From JAJRQY01 sp965224435 (GTDB lineage Bacteria > Actinomycetota > Acidimicrobiia > Acidimicrobiales > SZUA-35), in NCBI GenBank assembly GCA_965224435.1, contig OZ245048.1, forward strand, positions 1,302,001 to 1,366,000: DNA of 64,000 nt. Direction: 5' to 3'. Made by a program: the position numbers and the translations under genes. Position 1 is the stretch's first letter. Every line of letters begins with the position of its first letter. Positions 8,027 through 15,900 of the stretch are shown in pieces. The notes under the pieces were generated by a model, which had not been told where the DNA came from, did no database searches, and saw nothing but the letters and a program-made list of their open reading frames with translations.

Positions 8027-9103
8027 TCAAGCTTTTTGCACAGAGGTCTCGCCGTCCCGAATCCTATTGACCTGCCATCCAAGCCACGGCAGAACATCTC
8101 TGGCCCTCAGCTCAAGAAGGTAGCAGAGCTGCTCCTTCGAGATTGAACGATGTTGACCAAGGTAGGCCGAGGTGAACAGACGATCGCGCTTGCCGCTGAA
8201 CGGCATGATCGGAATCGGCTGAAGAGGCGTCGGAGATACTCCAAGCAGCGACATGTTTCGCCTCATTGACTCGGCGATCGTTGCTCCAAGTCCCAACGAC
8301 GAGCCAATTGCGCAAGCTTGTTGGCATATGCCCGGTCGGCTATTTGCTATTGCTGGAACATCAAGCCAAGAGCTTAGTCGACGGTGGCCTTGGGGCGAAA
8401 ATTGGGCATGGACGATCGCGTGGATAAGTCGCCAATCAGGAGTTAGGGCGTGTAAAACTTCGCCCGCAACGGCAAATGGTTCAGATCGGGACCACACGGC
8501 CTCTTCTGGGAATGGCACTTGAGGGAGGAATCGGGAGTGGAGATCGATCTCCACTCCTCTTGAATCTCGAAGAGTCATTCCTTTGGTCTCGACCCTCGAA
8601 ACGAAAGTCGCTCCTCGCTGTTCGAACAGCTTTGCGGCGAGCAAGAGATTCTCCGGGCGAACCAGAATGTCGATGTCAGAGAACTGTCGAAGAGAAGGAT
8701 CCCGATAATCCAAGTGTTGAGTTGCTGCACCCTTCAACACCCGGAACTCGACTTTGGACTCTTCCAATACCTTGCGGACATGCAAGAGCGAATGCTCCGC
8801 TCCAAGCTGGAATAGCGTCGCTGCCCTGGCCCGCTCTCCAATCATTCTGGTCGAATCATCATCGGTTTGAATCGCCGACCGTTCGATAAGTAGTTTGAGG
8901 CTTGGGGCGACTCGGTGGAAACCGGATAGTCGATCTGCCATGTGTGCTGACAAAGGCAACGGTTCAGGTTGTAATGATTCTTGCTGCGAGCACGAGTGGC
9001 TGACAAGGAGAGTGACGACTTCTGACACGGGCACGAGCTCGGGAATCAGAGCGATCAGGAGAGATTCGAATTGACTTGCCGCTTTCCGATTCGTGCCGTC
9101 CAT
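8027..9103 (-). CDS. Nucleotidyltransferase-fold protein of the lasso-peptide cluster
   Basis: A 358-residue protein of the uncharacterised nucleotidyltransferase group (NTP_transf_5 type) often seen next to PqqD-like and RiPP genes. The core motif is FRVLKGAATQHLDY followed by RQFSDIDILV (about residues 140-170), which supplies the metal-binding D-x-D of a polymerase-beta fold, and VEIDLHSRF supplies the third acidic residue. It is divergent from the lasso operon. ATG 9103 is preferred over a TTG 24 codons upstream because a GAGAGAG stretch precedes it. It could nucleotidylate the peptide or another partner; the role is unproven. Confidence 0.72.
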   Translation of the reverse strand: MDGTNRKAASQFESLLIALIPELVPVSEVVTLLVSHSCSQQESLQPEPLPLSAHMADRLSGFHRVAPSLKLLIERSAIQTDDDSTRMIGERARAATLFQLGAEHSLLHVRKVLEESKVEFRVLKGAATQHLDYRDPSLRQFSDIDILVRPENLLLAAKLFEQRGATFVSRVETKGMTLRDSRGVEIDLHSRFLPQVPFPEEAVWSRSEPFAVAGEVLHALTPDWRLIHAIVHAQFSPQGHRRLSSWLDVPAIANSRPGICQQACAIGSSLGLGATIAESMRRNMSLLGVSPTPLQPIPIMPFSGKRDRLFTSAYLGQHRSISKEQLCYLLELRARDVLPWLGWQVNRIRDGETSVQKA

Positions 9104-9290
9104 TTCTTCGACTCTCTCTGGATTCGGTCTTCTAGGGTAGAGGGGTTGATGTGCCGGGTGAGGCGTTTGACCCAAGAAGGCGGGTTGAAGAATGATTCTT
9201 CAGCCGGTGGACAGTTCCGGACTTGCGTTCTAGCGTGAGCACGAGGACGGCCCTGTGGCCTGAGTCCCTGCGGACGCTAGAGGGAGCGTT

Positions 9291-10421
9291 GTGTACAACA
9301 TCCGAAACTTTGGGCGAATGATTGTGGATGCGGCAAGGCGTGAGGCTTATCTCGGTGCCCTTGAAGCAGCTATTGATCCGTCGTCCCGTGTGCTCGATTT
9401 GGGAGCGGGGACGGGGTTCTTCACTCTCGCGGCTCTCGGTCTTGGGGCTCGTGAAGTGGTCGCGGTTGAAATGATGGATGCGATCGAACTTCTCCCAGGC
9501 GTTGTACGAGACAATGGGTTCGAATCTCGGTGTCAGATCTATCGTGGCGATGTTCGAGAGTTGGATATTGGCACGTTTGACCTCATTATCTCGGATCTGC
9601 GCGGTGTGGGCCCGCTCTACGGCAATCATCTTGAGGTAATCGACTACGCCAACAAACACCTGTTGAGCGACGGAGGAGTTCTATTGCCTCTACGTGATCG
9701 ACTGGGGGCAGCCCTCATTGCTGCGCCCGAAGAGCGTGATCGCCGGATCAAGCCTTGGCACGTCGATGAGTATTCTTATGCGCCCTACGAGCACTCGTCT
9801 CTGACCGCCCCGGGGTCGTTGCGTGAATCTAGTCCGACAGTTCTGACCGAGCCAGTAATTTGGGCAGAAATTGACTATCGCTGTACGACATCGCTCGAGC
9901 AACGCCACTTTGGTGGAAGCTTCCAGTCTCGAGTCACTCAGGACGGAGCTGCGGACGGAATTGTCTATTGGTTCGAAGCGAGCATCACCGAGGACCACCA
10001 CTATTCGACCAAGCTGGGTGATTCTGATCCGACTTATGGTCGTCTATATCTTCCGTTCAAGAAGGAGTTGACACTGACCGAGGGTGAGCAGGTGTCACTC
10101 TCGATCGAAGCGATGAAAATTGGTGGCGACTACGCATGGCGTTGGGGGGCTTCTGCCGGACTGGAGGTTCGTGGACACAGCTCTCTTGATCAACAAATAG
10201 TTCCTGGCCAGCCATCAGCATCGCTTCCGTCCGATATTGACCAGAAAAGGGTTCAGCAGGACATAGAAGTGCTCAAGCTGCTCGGCAGAGGGGTGGATAG
10301 TAAATCGATCTCCGACCTACTGGTCGAACGGGATCCTCGCACGGATCCGGAGCATGCGCTCCGAACAATTGAACGGCTTCGCGGCCGGTATGTGATGTCA
10401 CGAGAGAGGAAATTGCTTTGA
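9291..10421 (+). CDS. PRMT-like SAM methyltransferase of the lasso-peptide operon
   Basis: A 376-residue protein, first gene of the lasso operon. The N-terminal part (about 1-150) resembles protein arginine methyltransferases: YNIRNFGRMIVDAARREAYL, motif I VLDLGAGTGFFTLAAL, VVAVE, and GGVLLP after the dimer region. The PRMT double-E loop (usually SEWMGY) is SDLRGV here, so the acceptor-binding acids are changed. Residues 155-290 form a PRMT-like beta barrel, and about 90 extra residues rich in charged helices follow. The start is GTG with AGGGAG upstream; its stop overlaps the B1 start. It probably methylates the lasso peptide, but the core has no arginine, so a carboxylate or another group is more likely. 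Confidence 0.7.
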   Translation: MYNIRNFGRMIVDAARREAYLGALEAAIDPSSRVLDLGAGTGFFTLAALGLGAREVVAVEMMDAIELLPGVVRDNGFESRCQIYRGDVRELDIGTFDLIISDLRGVGPLYGNHLEVIDYANKHLLSDGGVLLPLRDRLGAALIAAPEERDRRIKPWHVDEYSYAPYEHSSLTAPGSLRESSPTVLTEPVIWAEIDYRCTTSLEQRHFGGSFQSRVTQDGAADGIVYWFEASITEDHHYSTKLGDSDPTYGRLYLPFKKELTLTEGEQVSLSIEAMKIGGDYAWRWGASAGLEVRGHSSLDQQIVPGQPSASLPSDIDQKRVQQDIEVLKLLGRGVDSKSISDLLVERDPRTDPEHALRTIERLRGRYVMSRERKLL

Positions 10422-10699
10422 TCGCAGACTCAGATCGATTTAGTTCGCCAAGACATGTGCTATTGAGGGAGGTCGAGGAAGAAACGATCCTCCTGAACAC
10501 CGAAAGCGAGGCCTATTTTGCTCTCAATGAGGTTGGTGCTGTTGTCTTGAAGCACGTCATCAATGGCATGACGGTCAAGGAGACGTTGGATGAGCTCATG
10601 AACGAGTTTCGAACAGACAGAGCGACATTGGAAGCCGATGTTCATGACCTGCTTGGAGAACTCGTGAGGACGGGACTACTTGTTCGCCAGATTGACTAG
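10418..10699 (+). CDS. Lasso peptide B1 protein (PqqD-like leader-recognition element)
   Basis: A 93-residue PqqD-fold protein. Strands HVLLREVEEETILLNTESEA and YFALNEVGAVVLKHV, followed by the helices MTVKETLDELMNEF and LEADVHDLLGELVRTGLL, are typical of RiPP recognition elements. In lasso systems this protein binds the precursor's leader through its Tyr-Pro-Leu-Gly-Phe motif and delivers it to the B2 protease. The start is TTG, overlapping the methyltransferase stop, and its end overlaps B2 by 20 bases, so the operon is tightly coupled. The precursor at 15678 carries the matching leader motif. Confidence 0.88.
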   Translation: MIADSDRFSSPRHVLLREVEEETILLNTESEAYFALNEVGAVVLKHVINGMTVKETLDELMNEFRTDRATLEADVHDLLGELVRTGLLVRQID

Positions 10700-11129
10700 G
10701 AGGCGCCTTGCCTGGGGGCGGTCGCTGGGAATGACCGGTCTTCTTGCTGGTCTGATTGGCCTCGCTGCCGTCCCTGTTGTGCACCTCGTCTCTGGGTTGT
10801 CTTCCAGTCGAGCTATAGGCGTGTGCTCGCGCCTTGGAACCCTCCAACTCGTCCGCCTAGAGACTCGCCATGCCGACCAAATTGGATCGGGCGTTTGGTT
10901 GGCGGCACGGATGTGGAGACTGGCCGATCGGGCGTGCATTGCTCGCTCGCTTGTGGCCTACGTGATGTGTCGATGGTGTGGAATTCCCGCTGAGATAATG
11001 GTTGGGATGTCTCCCAAATCAAGAGAGTCTCATTGCTGGGTCAGTGTTCTTGACCACGCAATCGACGACACGCCTGATGTGACCAGCCGCTATGTCGCAT
11101 TCGACGGCCCACTGTTACCGCGAGGATGA
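10680..11129 (+). CDS. Lasso peptide B2 protein (transglutaminase-like leader protease)
   Basis: A 149-residue lasso B2 protease. The catalytic Cys sits in ACIARSLVAYVMCRWCGIPA, the His in ESHCWVSV and the Asp in YVAFDGPL, matching the Cys-His-Asp triad of this family. Residues 12-40 are hydrophobic and may contact the membrane or partners. It cuts the leader after the Thr-Arg pair so the new N-terminal Gly can be ring-closed. The start is TTG inside the B1 gene, and ATGA coupling joins it to the kinase gene. The split B1/B2 form is usual for actinobacterial clusters. Confidence 0.88.
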   Translation: MFARLTRRRLAWGRSLGMTGLLAGLIGLAAVPVVHLVSGLSSSRAIGVCSRLGTLQLVRLETRHADQIGSGVWLAARMWRLADRACIARSLVAYVMCRWCGIPAEIMVGMSPKSRESHCWVSVLDHAIDDTPDVTSRYVAFDGPLLPRG

Positions 11130-11995
11130 GTGCCTCCTGCTCCGTCATTGATTTGTTCGGACTTCCCGTCAGCGTGCCTGCTGATCTTGGCCCCCTACCA
11201 ACTGGTCTACGTATTCTTGAGTCAGGCTCTGTGCCAGTGGCTGTTGTTGAGTTTGCTGAGACATGCACTGGCCAGGAATGGGACCTGGATGAGAATGTTT
11301 GGCTACAGGTGGTCGCCCCCGGACACATCCAGATCGTTCCCCGTCGCCATTTGGGCCAGGCAACGAAGGTTCACTACGTGATCGATTTGGCTGCGCCTTT
11401 GGCCCTTGCTTCGCTGGGTGAGGTGATCATTCACGGTGCCGCCTTGGTCAAAAACGAGCAGGCGATCCTGATCATGGGAGCATCGGGACAAGGTAAGTCC
11501 ACATTAAGCACGATGCTTTGCATATCCGGATACTCCATTCTGGCTGATGATTCGACCCGTCTGTCAATCGAAGCCGACACAGTCATCGCATGGCCGAGCT
11601 ACCCGGCCGTGAGACTCAACCCAGATGTGCTGCAGCAGTTCCCAAGTCTCACCCAGCTGGGAGTTGTCGCCGAATACGGAACAAAGGTTCGGGTAGATGT
11701 CACTCCGTATTTTGTGCCGAAACCGAAACCCATTTGTCACCTCGTGATATTGGGAGAATCGGCGAAGGAACCGAACCTTTCGCTCGTGGGGCCTGCGCAG
11801 CTTCTGGGCTCTGTCGCCCAGCACTGCTTCCGAACTCCGCTGCGATCAGATGAAGTGAGCATGCTGTTTGATTCATTGGCTTTTGCTGTCGAATGCGGTG
11901 GTAGTCGCTTGAACTACGAACGCTCGGCTCAGGGCACTCAGGGGGCGATCGATCTTCTCGACAACTTGGTTTCGGAGTCGACGGCGAGTTCTTAA
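11126..11995 (+). CDS. HPr-kinase-like protein of the lasso-peptide cluster
   Basis: A 289-residue protein with an HPr Ser kinase C-terminal fold. The P-loop is GASGQGKSTL (about residues 118-127) and the following LADDSTRL holds the acidic pair used for catalysis and metal binding. Similar kinases occur in lasso clusters such as that of paeninodin, where the kinase phosphorylates a C-terminal serine. Here the core has Ser5, Ser14 and Thr19 but no C-terminal Ser, so the target site is open. It is ATGA-coupled to B2. A bifunctional kinase/phosphorylase for sugar control is unlikely given the context. Confidence 0.8.
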   Translation: MSASCSVIDLFGLPVSVPADLGPLPTGLRILESGSVPVAVVEFAETCTGQEWDLDENVWLQVVAPGHIQIVPRRHLGQATKVHYVIDLAAPLALASLGEVIIHGAALVKNEQAILIMGASGQGKSTLSTMLCISGYSILADDSTRLSIEADTVIAWPSYPAVRLNPDVLQQFPSLTQLGVVAEYGTKVRVDVTPYFVPKPKPICHLVILGESAKEPNLSLVGPAQLLGSVAQHCFRTPLRSDEVSMLFDSLAFAVECGGSRLNYERSAQGTQGAIDLLDNLVSESTASS

Positions 11996-12013
11996 GACAG
12001 GCCAGGCGCAGTC

Positions 12014-13822
12014 TTATGGTAATTCGGGCTCGTTGGTGCCGAGCAAGCTTTCAGCTTGAATCCGAAACATCGCGGCATAGACCCCGTTGGGAGTTTTGAG
12101 CAGGTCCTGATGGCTACCTTCCTCGGCAACCGAGCCATCAACAAGAACAAGGATTCGGTCGGCACAGCGAACTGAACTGAAACGATGAGAGACCAGCACG
12201 ATGGTGTTGCCGGGAAAGTGCGACCGGAGTGAACTGAAGAATTGTTCTTCTCCCGCTGCATCTGTGCTTGAGGTCGGCTCGTCGAGAAGAACGATTGGTG
12301 TCTGGGCCAGGATGGAGCGGGCAACCGCGAGGCGCTGCCATTGCCCTATTGACAAGTCGACCCCGTTGGCGAATTTCTTGCCCAGACGAGTGTGAACCCC
12401 ATCTGGCAGCTCCTCGACAGGTTTTGTAAGTCCAACCGCTCGGAGGCATTCGTCAACTGTTAGCCCATGAGTCTCAGATGCTGACCCCATCAATATGTTG
12501 TCTTGCACACTGAGTTCGTATTTGGCGAAGTCCTGGAAAGTCGCTGTTGCCGTTCCCGTGAGGGGACCTTGGACTGGCTGAGCGACGCCTTCGACGCTGG
12601 TGGAGAATGATCCAACTGTTGGGGTGTAGAGACCGGCGAGGATCTTCAGCAGAGTTGATTTCCCCGAGCCGTTAGGACCAACGATGGCGAGAAACTCACC
12701 CTGGTTGATGGTGAGATTGATGTCGTCCAGGGCGGGCATGCTGGCCTCTTCGTATTGGTATCCCACGTGCGCCAGATGTAGATCCACCGAGTCGGGGTTC
12801 GCTGTCGCGGTTGGGATCGCTGGCCAGCTCACGAGGAATTCGCGCAGATCTCGAAAATGGAGAGCGGTCCCAACCAAGGACGAGGTCGCCGCCGTTGTCG
12901 TCTGAATCTGGCTAGCGAGCAGATATATGGCGAAGGCAGCAGCGGCTGCATCGGCGATACCAAGTGAGCCCTTGGTTACCTCATAGGACAAGAATCCGAG
13001 AGAGGCAATCAAGACCAGTGATCCTCCGACGGCTCCGACAGCGTCGTAAACAACTCGGCGAAGAACGAGGTTTTGTAGGAGTCGCAGGCGAACGGCGAAG
13101 AGATGGTCATAGCGGTTGAGAACTCGCCCGGCTGTTCCGTTCAAGCGGAGTTCCTTTCCTTCGGACCTGCTGGTGAGGGCCGAACCCAGATACCGCCGCT
13201 CGCGATCTGAGGGTGTGTTGTGATATCGAAACTGATACTCGAATCGGCCTTTCGCCGCACCGATCAAGAAAAGCAGTGCACCTGAGGCAAGGATGAGCAG
13301 GAGCATTTTTGGTGCTGTACGAGCAACAACGAGTGATAAGGCGGCGAGGGTCAGTGACCCGGTAACAATCGTCACGAGTGCCCATACCGCCGTCCAAAGT
13401 CGACTCGAGGTGGTCGTCAGAGATCGCTGCAAGGCGTCTTGGAAACTTGCTTGTTCGAACTCATCGAATGGCGCTCGGATGGCTGATCGGTAGACGTCGA
13501 GGGTGACAGACCGCTCGAGTCGTTCGGAAAGCGGCCACTGGATCTCTCTCACAGCGGAGCCTGCGATGCGTCTGGCCATGATGACGGCTCCCAGGATAAT
13601 GAGCGATATGGCATCGAATTGTTCTTGCTCGATTCGAGCAATTGCTTCCCGCAAGAGCAAGACTTCACCGGCTGTCAACGCGGCAATGGCAGCGGACAGA
13701 ACAAAGGCAACGACAAAGAGTCGTCCACCTCGATGGGCGACTAGCTTGGTGATTGCGATGAACGCTCTGAATGAATTTTCATCATCGGCAGTGGCTGAGC
13801 TTGACTCAGATGCTGTGCCCAT
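12014..13822 (-). CDS. ABC exporter (permease-ATPase fusion) of the lasso-peptide cluster
   Basis: A 602-residue half-transporter with an N-terminal membrane domain of about six helices (residues 20-330) and a C-terminal ATPase. Walker A is GPNGSGKSTLLK, the signature is LSIGQWQRLAVARS (IGQ rather than the common GGQ), and Walker B is IVLLDEPTSSTD. In lasso clusters such proteins (D proteins, McjD type) export the mature peptide and give self-protection. It runs opposite to its neighbours, converging on the kinase gene and divergent from the cyclase with only about 21 bp between starts. Substrate assignment rests on context. Confidence 0.85.
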   Translation of the reverse strand: MGTASESSSATADDENSFRAFIAITKLVAHRGGRLFVVAFVLSAAIAALTAGEVLLLREAIARIEQEQFDAISLIILGAVIMARRIAGSAVREIQWPLSERLERSVTLDVYRSAIRAPFDEFEQASFQDALQRSLTTTSSRLWTAVWALVTIVTGSLTLAALSLVVARTAPKMLLLILASGALLFLIGAAKGRFEYQFRYHNTPSDRERRYLGSALTSRSEGKELRLNGTAGRVLNRYDHLFAVRLRLLQNLVLRRVVYDAVGAVGGSLVLIASLGFLSYEVTKGSLGIADAAAAAFAIYLLASQIQTTTAATSSLVGTALHFRDLREFLVSWPAIPTATANPDSVDLHLAHVGYQYEEASMPALDDINLTINQGEFLAIVGPNGSGKSTLLKILAGLYTPTVGSFSTSVEGVAQPVQGPLTGTATATFQDFAKYELSVQDNILMGSASETHGLTVDECLRAVGLTKPVEELPDGVHTRLGKKFANGVDLSIGQWQRLAVARSILAQTPIVLLDEPTSSTDAAGEEQFFSSLRSHFPGNTIVLVSHRFSSVRCADRILVLVDGSVAEEGSHQDLLKTPNGVYAAMFRIQAESLLGTNEPELP

Positions 13823-13843
13823 ACCCGCCCTTGGAGATTAGAT

Positions 13844-15580
13844 GTGAGATCTTCCTTCGTCCTGGTCTATCGGCCAAACGGCAGAATTCGTGATGAAGAG
13901 GACATCCAATCAGCCCTTCGGGAGTTGCGAAAGGTTCCTGGCAAGGTTTCGATTGTTCGTCCACATGATGGGGTGGCCGTTGTCTGGCTCGATGCGGACA
14001 ATACTTCTGGATCGTGTTTGAGTTCTAACTCTCGTTCTGAAGGGCCGCCGTTCCGTCTTCTGATTACTCAGGGCAGCGATGCGACGAAGGCTTCGTTGGA
14101 GCAAGGCTTCGTTGAGCTTGGTCGAGGCCGTTCATCATGGAATGAAGGCTGGGTGCTCATTGAAGTTGACTCCCACGGGGTTCGTGTGGCCACCGATCCA
14201 GCAGGAGAGGCCAGTGTTCATTGGTCACGGGACGAGGAGACACTGGTAGTCGGGTCGCAGGTCCGGCATGTACTGGCACACCCGAACGTTGCTCGAGATC
14301 CAGCCGACGAGGTGATCTTTGATCGCCTGATGGGTTTGGGGAACGGGGGCGATCGCACCCTCTTCAGGAGTATCACTTCCCTTCTTCCGGGTCACGTTCT
14401 GCAATCGCATCGAACAAGAGGAACCCATGTGCGTCAGTGGTGGACCTGGCCAGTTCCCCAGAACACTGCTGGGCTCAGTCCTCAAGAAATCTACACCGCG
14501 GTGCAGGCAGCGGTAGGACGATCCTTAGATGGGGGTCGACTGGGGGTCTTGCTCAGTGGCGGGCTCGACTCGTCGATTCTGGCTGGCTTGGCGGCAAAGC
14601 AAGGTGGCGATGTGACTGCCCTGACAATTCGATACCCCGGTCTGCCGTGTGATGAATCGGAATATCAGGACGCAGTCCTCACTCACACCCAGCTTCCCGA
14701 ACTGTCCGTCAGCCACCGTCCTTTCGATCTTCTGAATGACTTTGTTGAACCAATCGAGAGGTTCAAGTTGCCATTGACCAGGGTTGAGCCTGAGACGATC
14801 GACATTCTAAGAACGGCATCGAGCTGTGGAGTTCATACCGTTCTAAATGGAGTTGGTGGCGATGAAATATTTGCTCAGGATCAACTTGATGTCGTCGAGC
14901 TCGCAAGGAACCATGATGCAACTTGGCTGTGGTCCGGATCTCGTGACCGATTGAAAGACCTTGCCAGAACGGTCTTGCCGCGCCGCGCTCTTGCACAGCT
15001 GTACCAGCATCGGATGCCGGCCTTCATCGGACAGGACTTCGCTCAAGAATTGAAGATAGGTACTCGTCGAGTTCCGCAGTCTCGCGGACTGGGAGACGAA
15101 GCTGCGGTCCGCCGACGTTTGTACGAAACCTTCGCTTCGAGCCAGGCCCAGATCGGACGCGAGACGCGATGCATGACCGAGGAAATGACCGGTGTCGAGT
15201 TCCGCCGCCCGTTTCTCGACCTGCTTGTCGTTGGCCGAATGTGCGGAGTCAGCAATCGCTCACTTGCGGGCCAAGACGACAGTCGCGCATACCAGCGAAC
15301 CACATTTGCAAGCATGCTTCCGGCAGCAATTCGGGATCGAAGAGGCAAGGTTCATTTCGACTACCGGCATGCCATCGATCTCGCCAGTCCTGAAATCGAC
15401 CACCTCTTGTGTGACATGGTCCTGGAAGATCGAGGCTTTGTGATTTCTCAAGAACTACGCGATATGAGGAAAGAACTCCTAGTACGCGCTGAACGTGATC
15501 TTGCGTCGATCCCGCCGCTCGCAACCCCTATCTGGCGGGCCCTCGGGCTGGAGCAATGGTTGCGGAGCGTGGTCGAATAG
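13844..15580 (+). CDS. Lasso peptide C protein (lasso cyclase, asparagine-synthetase-like)
   Basis: A 578-residue lasso cyclase. The N-terminal half is a divergent glutamine-amidotransferase-like domain that lacks the catalytic Cys2, as is normal for lasso cyclases. The C-terminal half is an ATP-dependent synthetase with the PP-loop LLSGGLDSSILAGLA and the later NGVGGDEIFA motif. It adenylates an acidic side chain in the core and lets the Gly1 amine attack, closing the ring around the threaded tail. The start is GTG with GGAG eight bases upstream. The precursor gene follows after about 100 bp on the same strand. Confidence 0.9.
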   Translation: MRSSFVLVYRPNGRIRDEEDIQSALRELRKVPGKVSIVRPHDGVAVVWLDADNTSGSCLSSNSRSEGPPFRLLITQGSDATKASLEQGFVELGRGRSSWNEGWVLIEVDSHGVRVATDPAGEASVHWSRDEETLVVGSQVRHVLAHPNVARDPADEVIFDRLMGLGNGGDRTLFRSITSLLPGHVLQSHRTRGTHVRQWWTWPVPQNTAGLSPQEIYTAVQAAVGRSLDGGRLGVLLSGGLDSSILAGLAAKQGGDVTALTIRYPGLPCDESEYQDAVLTHTQLPELSVSHRPFDLLNDFVEPIERFKLPLTRVEPETIDILRTASSCGVHTVLNGVGGDEIFAQDQLDVVELARNHDATWLWSGSRDRLKDLARTVLPRRALAQLYQHRMPAFIGQDFAQELKIGTRRVPQSRGLGDEAAVRRRLYETFASSQAQIGRETRCMTEEMTGVEFRRPFLDLLVVGRMCGVSNRSLAGQDDSRAYQRTTFASMLPAAIRDRRGKVHFDYRHAIDLASPEIDHLLCDMVLEDRGFVISQELRDMRKELLVRAERDLASIPPLATPIWRALGLEQWLRSVVE

Positions 15581-15610
15581 TTGAAACCTAAACTATTCTG
15601 TGCCTACACT
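15581..15610 (+). promoter_or_regulatory. Promoter of the lasso precursor gene
   Basis: TTGAAA (15581-15586) and TACACT (15605-15610) are 18 bases apart and begin one base after the cyclase stop codon. Both match consensus well. This gives the precursor its own transcript, with a leader of about 60 bases, so peptide can be made in excess over the enzymes. The start point is predicted, not shown. Confidence 0.6.
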
Positions 15611-15677
15611 TGCGGAGAGGGCAGCGCGGAGTGCCCAGCAACTTGCTGTGGCAATGTGGCGCGCGTTGGTGTGGGAA

Positions 15678-15824
15678 ATGAAAGAATACAAGAAACCAGA
15701 ACTGGTGAAACTCGGTGCTTTTGCTGAACTCACCCGTGGCAACATGGGCTCGTTCAACGACGGTGGCGGTGCTGGAAGCGGCATGGCCGAAACCGATGGC
15801 ATGGGTATGGGCGGTGATGGCTGA
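15678..15824 (+). CDS. Lasso peptide precursor (A peptide)
   Basis: A 48-residue precursor. Leader residues 1-20 carry the full actinobacterial lasso motif Y-x2-P-x-L-x3-G-x-F-x3-T (YKKPELVKLGAFAELT) recognised by B1. Cleavage after Thr19-Arg20 fits the conserved penultimate threonine and leaves a 28-residue core beginning GNMGSFND. Gly1 and Asp8 would form an 8-residue macrolactam ring. The remaining 20 residues are 10 Gly with three Met, two Ala, two Asp and one each of Ser, Glu and Thr, ending in Gly. The ATG chosen puts Tyr at position 4; longer in-frame starts at 15600 and 15654 are less likely. The Shine-Dalgarno is weak (GTGGGA touching the ATG). It lies between a strong promoter and a terminator. 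Confidence 0.85.
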   Translation: MKEYKKPELVKLGAFAELTRGNMGSFNDGGGAGSGMAETDGMGMGGDG

Positions 15825-15837
15825 CCTTGCGTCAGCT

Positions 15838-15879
15838 GGCGGTCGTTGGTCTTGACCAGCGGCCGCCGTTCGTATTTTT
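15838..15879 (+). terminator. Rho-independent terminator after the lasso precursor
   Basis: A 14-bp stem, 15838-15851 with 15854-15867, pairs fully when G-U pairs are allowed and has a two-base loop. It is followed by a TATTTTT run within twelve bases. It begins 13 bases after the precursor stop and closes the cluster before the convergent membrane-protein gene. Confidence 0.75.
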
Positions 15880-15900
15880 GGGGACGGCCCTGAGGCAGCG

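Noticed and set aside
15600..15677. Longer lasso precursor starting at GTG 15600 or ATG 15654
   Set aside because: The predicted transcript starts after 15610, and lasso leaders of this type start a few residues before the Tyr-x2-Pro motif, as the ATG at 15678 does.
15738..15824. Alternative lasso ring closure through core Glu18 or Asp20
   Set aside because: Known lasso rings close at position 7, 8 or 9; Asp8 fits and the others are far outside this range.
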